IMG/VR virus record: IMGVR_UViG_3300042864_000505 | Coordinates: 1-32,297 of that record | Direction: 5' to 3' (one strand) | DNA: 32,297 nt | Source of the DNA: a virus | In this document: positions 26,122 through 32,297 of the stretch, piece by piece | Layout of the letters: every line of letters starts with the position of its first letter | Position numbering within the stretch: the first letter of the stretch is position 1 | Program-made: the position numbers and the translations under genes | Notes under the pieces: model-generated | What the model saw: only the letters and a program-made list of their open reading frames with translations | The model's database searches: none | What the model was told of the DNA's origin: nothing

Positions 26122-29100
26122 TTATATATTCTCGAAAGAAGCTCCTGTTGGAGTAATATAGAACGTAATGTCTATAAATTCTAACGATTTGGTTGGTTTA
26201 ATATAAATCTTACCAGTCATTTGATTTCTATCTAAATCAGCTGCGTCTGACGAAACTGTTACACGGAAATCATATAAACCTCTGTCTCTTCTGATTGCGT
26301 CTAAGATAGGGTTAACAGCATTTAAGAAGTCTTGTCTTACTTTTTGGTCGTTTTGTTCAAACAGTAATCTTACAGATACCGCAGAAATCAATTTACGAGC
26401 TTGAAGTAATAATCTTCTAACATTAATTCTATCAAGAGCTGATTGAGCTACTTGTAGAGTTTTGTTACCCCAAATTACTGTTCCAACATCAGAGAAAGTA
26501 GCGATTGGATTAATACGTCCTTGGTAAAGAACATCTCTATCTTCTTGAGTAAGTTTCTTTCTCGCTTTGATAGCGTTTACAATACCTCTTGTGTAACCTG
26601 CCGCCGCGAACCAAGGGAATGCGATGTTATCGGTTAATGCCAAGTTTTTAACAACTTCACCTGTTGGTGGTAAATAGATTTGTGTGTTGTTTACACTATC
26701 TCTAACCAATATCCAAGGGTAATAAGTTGCTGTATAGTTAGAATCGATATTAACTAAACTATCTACCGCCTCTTGTGGATAAATTAAATCAGATGGGTTA
26801 GTTGTTGAAGGTACAAACATCTGATAATCAGGTGTTGTACAAATATATAACGAATCCGCTCTGTTAAATTCAATCATCTCAATTGCACTACCAACTAAGT
26901 CACCGTGGTTAACAGCATCAATACCCGGTGTTACAAATAAATTAATATTTACAGCCTCAGGGTTTGAAAATGTTTGTTGACCTAATAAATAAGCGTAATA
27001 ATCAGAATTTGCATAATCTTCAGTATTATTTCCAACAGTGATTTGTCTAAACGCTCCCCAACCTGTAGCAGATGGGTATCTGAAAGTAGGACAAGAACCT
27101 TTTTGGAATTGAGATTGACCTATTCTGAAATTATCAGTGTTAGTTCTTGATTCTCTATAGATATCCCAACCATCAAAACCACCTTGTACTAATAATGAGA
27201 ATTTACGAGCGTAAATGTAATAGTATGGATTAGACGCACTATCAGGGTCAGTAACAAATGGTGCTGAACCAACATAGAATTCAGGGTTGTTTGTTCCCGG
27301 ATAAACAATTGACGCAGCGTTGATATCCATATGGAAACCTCTTGTTTGAACACCCCAATCAGCGTAATCACTTTCAGTACATAAATTTAATGGACGTTGT
27401 TTACCTTTATATCCAAAGAAGTCAACATCATATCCCGCACCATATCCTGTAGAAATACCTAAATAAGTTCTACGAACATTATCACCAGGACTTAATTGAG
27501 TTACATTAGAACCTTCTGCGTTACCAAATGGTGGGTCAAATACTACTTCACCCGGAAAATCGTATTTAGTTTTATAAATAGGGAATGGTGATTGAGACGA
27601 ACCATATTGTCTATATTTAAACCCGTGGAAACCACAAGGAATAGCGTCTATTGGTGAATCTTCATTCATTTCCACCATAATGTATTTTGAATTTAATTCA
27701 TATTCACCATCAGTAGTACCAATTTTTTGAGCTATAAATGACGCATTATTTGGGTTCATAGTACAATTTGTGAATTTTTCTAAAACTACCGGATTAGCAT
27801 CATTGTCAAAGAAATCTCTAACTAAAACATCAAATGTTTGATTACTAAATGACATATTAACTAAAGATATTTTAACTTCAGTATTTGCCGCACCACCATC
27901 AGATATTGTTGTAAATCTAAATAAGTTGTAAACTTTATTACCTCTTAATTCAGATACAACCCAAGGTGATACCGGTGTTTGATATTGTTCTAAATAAAAC
28001 GCGATAGTGTCAAAACTTTCATCTTTAGCTCTTGGTAAAGCGGTTAAATCACAATTTAAACCTCTAATATAACCTTTATTATATGAATAATTTAATAATG
28101 TTTGGAAATGTTCTTCAACAAATAATGGAACAGTTGTTCTTGGTTTACCAAAGTTAGACGTTCCAAATACTTTACTAACATTTTTTGAATCTGACTCACT
28201 AAGAGAAGTTTCAAAGAAGAAAGTATTACCATCTTTATCTGTTATGTTAATACCAAATTCAGAATATGGGTTAGTTTTAACAGTTGAATAGTTACCTGTA
28301 CAATTTAATGTTACATTTGCAACATCATTAACTTGATACGTTGGTCCATCAGATGATGTACTATAAGTTGAAATACCTCTTGAACGTAAAGTTGTAATAA
28401 CTACGTCATCAAAATCAGTATATGATGTACCTGTATACACATAAATCGTTCCGGTTACATTACCTGAGTAACAAGTTTTAATATTACCAATAGATTGAGA
28501 ACCTGTATGTCCTGTTGTTGCTGGGTTACAAGGGTCTACTAAAATCATACAAACATTCCATAATGTAGAAACACTTAAATCTCCTGACACTAATTGATAT
28601 TCTAAACAACCTGTTGCAGAAAAGTCATTAGATGTCACACCACTTACTTGGTCGATACAATTAATAACAACACTACTTGTACAAGCACTGAAATCTGCAA
28701 TAATATTTGATAAATCAGTCCCTAGTGGTAAATAAACATTTATTGTTTGTGTATTGTAATCAATACTTGCACCGTTTCCACTAACACTAAAACTATTAAA
28801 ACTAGCACAGTTAGACGATGTACTTGTTTGTTCTAAATTATCGATAACAGTGAAGAATGAACTACCACTATAATTAAAGTTACCATTATTATCAAACATT
28901 GAATAATACCAAACATCTGTATCAGGTGCTGTATAATCACAAACACTTGAATCAACACTATTCACATTAAATACGTTTGTAACACCAGTAAACCCTAATG
29001 TTTGTAATGCACTATAATTAGATGATGGTATTGGACCATAAATGTTAACTGATGTTGCAGATGTTGATAAAGTTGTTGATGATAAGATTACATTGTAAAT

Positions 29101-29688
29101 CTGTTGTTTAACGTCAGTACTAAGTGTTGACGTTGTACCATCAAAATTTTCATATGATAATAAAAATTTATCAGAAATTATTGAGTCATCTCCGGTTATA
29201 CTACCAAAAACAATAGTATCAATACTATTATCACAACCTGAAAAAGGTATGGTAAACGATACTTCTTTAAATGCGTCACATTCTGCGTTACAATCAACAA
29301 CTGTTGAACTTATACAGTAAAAATCTACTGTTGATTTATCAACGTTTGCCACCGTTTTTATAGACCAAGACGGACCTGCGTCATATCCTGACAATCCCAA
29401 AACTCTACTTACAAACAATTGATTAGATTGTTGTAGATATGCTTTTGCGATATACGAAGCTTCATACTTCGGTATTTGTGTATTTATAAACTTTTCAGGG
29501 GAAGTTCCTCCGAAATAAGTTGAGAATTCATCAAAGTTACGTATAAAGATAGGTTCAAATGCCGGCCCTTTTAGGGTCTCACCAACGATACCTAATGTGG
29601 TAACACCCACACTCTGTGCTACGAAACTCAAATCAACTTCGGATGTATATACCCCAGGAGATACGAATACTTTACTGTTTGTTGCCAT
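26122..29688 (-). CDS. 18: Tail sheath protein (gp18-like) with a large Ig-like insertion
   Basis: Contractile sheath subunit. The N-terminus (SPGVYTSEVDLSFVAQ; GVTTLGIVGETLKGPAFEP) and the C-terminal domain (NVRRLLLQARKLISAVSVR; FRVTVSSDAADLDRNQMTG; IYIKPTKSLEFIDITFYI) are characteristic. At 1188 aa it is nearly twice T4 gp18 (659). The extra sequence is mainly residues about 115-480, rich in Ser/Thr/Asn and with about 17 Cys. Within it residues about 290-390 (GASIDYNTQTINVYLPLGTD; VSGVTSNDFSATGC) match Ig-like repeats common in Bacteroidota surface proteins, where 'I.V.LP.GTD.SN' leads each domain. The insert should lie on the outside of the tail. It has a TATTTAT motif 28 nt upstream and a stem-loop downstream. 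Confidence 0.93.
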   Translation of the reverse strand: MATNSKVFVSPGVYTSEVDLSFVAQSVGVTTLGIVGETLKGPAFEPIFIRNFDEFSTYFGGTSPEKFINTQIPKYEASYIAKAYLQQSNQLFVSRVLGLSGYDAGPSWSIKTVANVDKSTVDFYCISSTVVDCNAECDAFKEVSFTIPFSGCDNSIDTIVFGSITGDDSIISDKFLLSYENFDGTTSTLSTDVKQQIYNVILSSTTLSTSATSVNIYGPIPSSNYSALQTLGFTGVTNVFNVNSVDSSVCDYTAPDTDVWYYSMFDNNGNFNYSGSSFFTVIDNLEQTSTSSNCASFNSFSVSGNGASIDYNTQTINVYLPLGTDLSNIIADFSACTSSVVINCIDQVSGVTSNDFSATGCLEYQLVSGDLSVSTLWNVCMILVDPCNPATTGHTGSQSIGNIKTCYSGNVTGTIYVYTGTSYTDFDDVVITTLRSRGISTYSTSSDGPTYQVNDVANVTLNCTGNYSTVKTNPYSEFGINITDKDGNTFFFETSLSESDSKNVSKVFGTSNFGKPRTTVPLFVEEHFQTLLNYSYNKGYIRGLNCDLTALPRAKDESFDTIAFYLEQYQTPVSPWVVSELRGNKVYNLFRFTTISDGGAANTEVKISLVNMSFSNQTFDVLVRDFFDNDANPVVLEKFTNCTMNPNNASFIAQKIGTTDGEYELNSKYIMVEMNEDSPIDAIPCGFHGFKYRQYGSSQSPFPIYKTKYDFPGEVVFDPPFGNAEGSNVTQLSPGDNVRRTYLGISTGYGAGYDVDFFGYKGKQRPLNLCTESDYADWGVQTRGFHMDINAASIVYPGTNNPEFYVGSAPFVTDPDSASNPYYYIYARKFSLLVQGGFDGWDIYRESRTNTDNFRIGQSQFQKGSCPTFRYPSATGWGAFRQITVGNNTEDYANSDYYAYLLGQQTFSNPEAVNINLFVTPGIDAVNHGDLVGSAIEMIEFNRADSLYICTTPDYQMFVPSTTNPSDLIYPQEAVDSLVNIDSNYTATYYPWILVRDSVNNTQIYLPPTGEVVKNLALTDNIAFPWFAAAGYTRGIVNAIKARKKLTQEDRDVLYQGRINPIATFSDVGTVIWGNKTLQVAQSALDRINVRRLLLQARKLISAVSVRLLFEQNDQKVRQDFLNAVNPILDAIRRDRGLYDFRVTVSSDAADLDRNQMTGKIYIKPTKSLEFIDITFYITPTGASFENI

Positions 29689-29716
29689 TAGTTTGTTTGT
29701 TTATTAATTTATTTTA

Positions 29717-29726
29717 TATATAAATA
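29717..29726 (-). promoter_or_regulatory. TATTTATATA motif upstream of the sheath
   Basis: Sense TATTTATATA then TAAAAT ends 28 nt before the sheath ATG. It lies 36 nt from the divergent plus-strand copy at 29763. Confidence 0.6.
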
Positions 29727-29762
29727 TTAAAAAAAAATCAAAATACTTTACTTCGTAGCAAC

Positions 29763-29770
29763 TATTTATA
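29763..29770 (+). promoter_or_regulatory. Plus-strand TATTTATA motif before the RHH gene
   Basis: TATTTATA followed by TTTTAGG on the plus strand, 35 nt before the ATG of the only plus-strand gene. The orientation switches together with the gene, which supports a directional promoter function. Confidence 0.5.
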
Positions 29771-29805
29771 TTTTAGGTAGATTATTTTCTGCCTTTTTTC
29801 TACTT

Positions 29806-29970
29806 ATGGATAAAGACATCAAAAAGATTAAAAATTTAAAGATATCGGTGGAGACACACGAGATTCTTAAAACCTACTGTGAAAAGAGGGGTATTAAAAT
29901 GTACAGGTTTTTGGAAAGGTTAATTATTGAAAAATGTAAACCTAAAAAAGATATCTACGGAGAAGATTAA
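29806..29970 (+). CDS. 54-aa ribbon-helix-helix (Arc/CopG-like) DNA-binding protein
   Basis: The only rightward gene. MDKDIKKIKN is followed by a predicted beta strand (LKISVET, 11-17), helix A (THEILKTYCEKRG) and helix B (KMYRFLERLIIEK): the layout of ribbon-helix-helix repressors, which dimerise and insert the paired strands into the major groove. The tail is basic then acidic (CKPKKDIYGED). ATG 29806, TAA 29968-29970. The last four bases, TTAA, serve as stop codon on both strands, because the convergent 345-aa gene stops at 29969-29967. It is divergent from the sheath gene, with a TATTTAT motif facing each way. A role controlling the sheath/RHH divergent region is a reasonable inference; other targets are open. 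Confidence 0.82.
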   Translation: MDKDIKKIKNLKISVETHEILKTYCEKRGIKMYRFLERLIIEKCKPKKDIYGED

Positions 29971-31004
29971 AGTAACAAATCTAATAGTTGGATTGTACTT
30001 TCTTTACTCTCGTCTTTTTTAACAACATCAATTCTTAATACATCGTTTGTATTAATTTGTAATAAAGTTAAATCACTACCATAATAATCCCCATTAATAA
30101 ACACATCAAAACTCTCCACATTAATAACATCACCAATGTTAACATCTACGGTGTAGTTTATTTTTTGGTTTAAGGTGTTATTACCCACAACAAATAAAAC
30201 ATTTGTTTGGAAACTTTTACTTTCTTCAGTTATTTTTTTCTGTCTTTTAGTGTTATTTGGGTCAAATTCTGCTGATGTTAATACTCTTGTAATTGCAGGA
30301 GCTACTTCAAATTCATCCTCATCAATTAAAAAACCTAACATTGTAAACTCATAAGTTTGAATGTAGTATTTTCTTTTTTCAACATCAAAAACAGATTCGT
30401 CAGTAATCCCTCCCATAACAATTGGAATATAATGACCTTTGATAACTGTATAAGCTTGTTTTGATGCGAATTTTTCTAAAATGATTTGATTAAGTTTATT
30501 TAACTCTCTCATTCTATTACAAATAATCTTAACTGAATAAGTAATATCTACCGGAACCGGTTGTGGTATAGTATAAATATCCATTCCATTTCTCTGCCCA
30601 TCCCAAGTAGGTACTTGAGCATAAAAATATTGTTTTCTATTAGGGATATTATATACAACCGCAGGGTTAGTTCCATATTTAACTTCGGGAGTTCTAACAA
30701 CCGTTATAAATGGTGGTTCAGCATTTTTATCTATATTTTGAAAATTCCAAGTTTCGGTAAATTGAGCCCAATTCTGTGTTGTAACCAAAATATCAACCGT
30801 TGGGATGGTTTTACCTTCAACAACCACTTTTAAATCATTTTTAACAAAATCTAAAAATCCTCTATCTAAATCGGCGTGCAATAAAGATTTTGGGAGATAA
30901 GTCCCGTCTTTATTAATTTTTTCTAAAAGTTCTTCACGTCTTGCAAAAAGAGTTTTAGATTCAGTTAGTGGTATATTTTTTTTTATTTTACTTGGTAAAC
31001 CCAT
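29967..31004 (-). CDS. 345-aa tail-completion/neck-type structural protein
   Basis: Recognisable style but not firmly assigned. MGLPSKIKKNIPLTESKTL opens a protein with conserved-looking blocks: YLPKSLLHADLDRGFLDFVK (about 36-55), DILVTTQNWAQFTETWNFQN (71-90), VPVDITYSVKIICNRMREL (about 150-168) and YIQTYEFTMLGFLIDEDEFE (about 212-231). A shorter charged stretch and a beta-rich C-terminal domain (about 265-345) follow. In T4-like genomes the gene before the sheath is usually a tail terminator or sheath stabiliser (gp3/gp15), and the length fits (T4 gp15 is 272 aa). No Cys-pair or membrane features. Translated together with the 148-aa gene (1-nt gap). It ends sharing TTAA with the RHH gene. 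Confidence 0.7.
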   Translation of the reverse strand: MGLPSKIKKNIPLTESKTLFARREELLEKINKDGTYLPKSLLHADLDRGFLDFVKNDLKVVVEGKTIPTVDILVTTQNWAQFTETWNFQNIDKNAEPPFITVVRTPEVKYGTNPAVVYNIPNRKQYFYAQVPTWDGQRNGMDIYTIPQPVPVDITYSVKIICNRMRELNKLNQIILEKFASKQAYTVIKGHYIPIVMGGITDESVFDVEKRKYYIQTYEFTMLGFLIDEDEFEVAPAITRVLTSAEFDPNNTKRQKKITEESKSFQTNVLFVVGNNTLNQKINYTVDVNIGDVINVESFDVFINGDYYGSDLTLLQINTNDVLRIDVVKKDESKESTIQLLDLLL

Positions 31005-31005
31005 T

Positions 31006-31452
31006 TTATTGTTTTGTTATAAATATTTTGTTTCTTGAATTTATCATTTTAACTTCACCGGCACGGTATATTGGTTCTTCAGTATCTTTCATAACAAATG
31101 AATTATACTTATATGGGTTATAAGTTACAATATTATTATTTGGTTCACTCGGCATATCTTTACAAGGATAACTACAATAATCAACTAAATAACCAATAAC
31201 AAATGAATGAACATTTTTTCTTTTGTCTTGTAATACCTTATCTCTACCTCCTTGTCTAACTCTAAATTCGACATCAACTAATTTAACATAATCAGCGTGA
31301 GTAATTACTCTACCATCACGACTTACTGAAAATGTGTGTTTATGTAAATTATAATAAACCATAACTCTATCACCTATATGATTTTTTTCTTCATCATTGG
31401 TAATAGTTTCTAATAACTTTTTATATTGATTTTCTTTAATTATAATTTTCAT
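31006..31452 (-). CDS. 148-aa protein with MKIIIKENQ leader, function unknown
   Basis: Starts MKIIIKENQYKKLLETI, a short amphipathic leader also seen in a related form on the neighbouring 140-aa gene. The rest (DRVMVYYNLHKHTFSVSRDGR, VKLVDVEFRVRQGGRDK) is beta-rich with a Cys pair (CSYPCKD, about residues 93-97). No family recognised. It overlaps the upstream 140-aa gene by 17 nt and lies 1 nt from the 345-aa gene, so it is part of one translational unit of small tail/neck genes. Structural or assembly role is inferred from place only. Confidence 0.65.
   Translation of the reverse strand: MKIIIKENQYKKLLETITNDEEKNHIGDRVMVYYNLHKHTFSVSRDGRVITHADYVKLVDVEFRVRQGGRDKVLQDKRKNVHSFVIGYLVDYCSYPCKDMPSEPNNNIVTYNPYKYNSFVMKDTEEPIYRAGEVKMINSRNKIFITKQ
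31015..31025 (-). promoter_or_regulatory. TATTTATAACA motif inside the end of the 148-aa gene
   Basis: Sense TATTTATAACA ends 10 nt before the ATG of the 345-aa gene and lies entirely inside the last codons of the preceding gene (encoding IFITK). Confidence 0.45.
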
Positions 31453-31858
31453 AATTGTAATATGTTGATAATGTTTTAACCGGTAAATTAAAATTATCTT
31501 GGAACCATTTTTTCATTGGTTCGTGCCAATGGTTATCAAACATAGAGTCTAAGTGTCTTCCATACTCACCCAAAACTTCTAAAGTTGGTGATTTGTCTCT
31601 AAAAGGTTTATGTGAAGGGTCATTTTTATCATAGTAGTCAACATCAAAATAATGAAAAACAGAATCAGAATCTTCTTCACCTTCCCACTCACCTTTAAAG
31701 AAAATTAAAAAGTTTTCATTTTCCATATCAATATCAACATATCCGTCATCATCTACACCAAGACCATAAACCCAATCCATTTCGTTTGAGTTAAAGGTTT
31801 CATCAATATATTTGTAGATTGAATTAAATAATCTATTTTCTGTTATTACTACTTTCAT
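31436..31858 (-). CDS. 140-aa acidic protein with MKVVITENR leader, function unknown
   Basis: Begins MKVVITENRLFNSIYKYIDE. The middle is unusually acidic and aromatic (DDDGYVDIDMENENF; EWEGEEDSDSVFHYFDVDYY) and the C-terminal part has a helix with paired W residues (DNHWHEPMKKWFQDNF). Such a negative surface could mimic DNA or bind a basic partner. Its ATG overlaps the stop of the upstream gene (TAATG) and its 3' end overlaps the next gene by 17 nt. No family recognised. Confidence 0.65.
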   Translation of the reverse strand: MKVVITENRLFNSIYKYIDETFNSNEMDWVYGLGVDDDGYVDIDMENENFLIFFKGEWEGEEDSDSVFHYFDVDYYDKNDPSHKPFRDKSPTLEVLGEYGRHLDSMFDNHWHEPMKKWFQDNFNLPVKTLSTYYNYENYN

Positions 31859-32297
31859 TATAGACCTCTAAATTCGTTATTTGTAACCGGAGACGCCATA
31901 ATAGTTCTATAAAATGACTTGTAACCCCCAATTGTATGTTTGTTATCTGAAGTCACCCTTCCATCGTTATTAACCGTATAGTATCTCACTTTATCTTCCG
32001 TTTCATAGTATCCAATGTAATCACCATAACTAATATCAATATCCAAGTCTTCTAAATCTCTTTGATATACAGACACTTTAAGGTTACCCGGTTCCATTTG
32101 GTCAATTTTAGAATTACCCAAATATTTGTTTTCAGGTGCCATAATTTGAACATAACCTTTGAATTCAACAGGTGGTAAAAACTTAATACCATCAGATACG
32201 GTCTCACCATAAACATCGTCCGTTTTGGTCTTATATCTATCAACACGATATAGAACTAATGTAAAGTTCATATCCCCGTGTAACCATTCAGTTCCGA
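31858..32297 (-). CDS. Partial tail/neck protein, 5' end beyond the window
   Basis: Frame runs from the window edge to TAA at 31860-31858. An internal ATG at 32271 would give 137 aa, but the frame is open further upstream (GTEWLHGDMNFTLVL), so the real start is probably outside. The visible part is beta-rich (FTLVLYRVDRY; KFLPPVEFKGYVQIMAPENK; GDYIGYYETEDKVRYYTV) with no Cys and no membrane segment. Position at the head-proximal end of the tail cluster suggests a neck or head-tail connector protein, but no family is recognised. The stop overlaps the next gene's ATG by one base. Confidence 0.6.
   Translation of the reverse strand, partial: GTEWLHGDMNFTLVLYRVDRYKTKTDDVYGETVSDGIKFLPPVEFKGYVQIMAPENKYLGNSKIDQMEPGNLKVSVYQRDLEDLDIDISYGDYIGYYETEDKVRYYTVNNDGRVTSDNKHTIGGYKSFYRTIMASPVTNNEFRGL

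Noticed and set aside
1-32297. CRISPR arrays, tRNA genes, insertion sequences, anti-defence or toxin-antitoxin systems
   Set aside because: No spaced repeats, cloverleaf-like segments, transposase motifs or paired small toxin/antitoxin genes were seen; the single RHH gene has no toxin partner next to it.

Overview
The window looks like part of the genome of a T4-like, contractile-tailed bacteriophage (myovirus). It is strongly AT-rich, and all but one of the genes lie on the minus strand in tight, often overlapping series. The evidence is a complete T4-type tail module (sheath, tube, tail-assembly chaperone, tape measure, baseplate) next to a T4-type replication and nucleotide module (gp32-like SSB, UvsX, FEN/RNase H, gp41-like helicase, NrdB, NrdA). 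Three things hint at a Bacteroidota host, none of them proof: no gene examined has a convincing Shine-Dalgarno sequence, leaders are A-rich, and the sheath carries an Ig-like insert of a type common in Bacteroidota surface proteins.

Layout in the direction of transcription (right to left). 32297-31006: three small genes, probably neck or tail-completion related, the first cut by the window edge. 31004-29967: a conserved-looking 345-aa tail-completion-type protein. 29806-29970: a 54-aa ribbon-helix-helix protein, the only plus-strand gene, whose stop codon interlocks with the stop of the convergent 345-aa gene. 29688-26122: an enlarged tail sheath. 26064-25246: a HAD-superfamily phosphatase-like protein lodged between sheath and tube. 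25065-24577: tail tube, then a rho-independent terminator. 24470-23573: a gp26-like tail-assembly chaperone with a 51-codon +1-frame extension, apparently made by programmed frameshifting. 23527-21656: tape measure. 21623-9588: three baseplate genes, two of them giants (1659 and 2245 aa), the first with an OmpA-like domain and the second with a possible lysozyme-like region. 9547-8647: two small genes of unknown role, closed by a strong terminator.

Replication module. Just past that terminator, a near-consensus sigma70-type promoter (TTGACA, 17 nt, TATACT) starts gp32, followed by uvsX, a broken HNH endonuclease gene, a 5'-3' exonuclease, an unknown 150-aa gene, the helicase, nrdB and nrdA (3' end off the window). 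The gp32-uvsX gap holds a hairpin whose arm is repeated at the uvsX start codon.

Regulation. Short gaps ahead of structural genes repeatedly contain TATTTAT followed by an A/T-rich TA element, oriented with the gene, including in front of the lone plus-strand gene. This is the best candidate for a phage-specific late promoter. I see no tRNA, CRISPR array, insertion sequence or recognisable defence system. The most unusual items are the frameshifted chaperone, the promoter motif set, the domain insertions in sheath and baseplate, the uvsX leader switch and the opposite-strand RHH gene.
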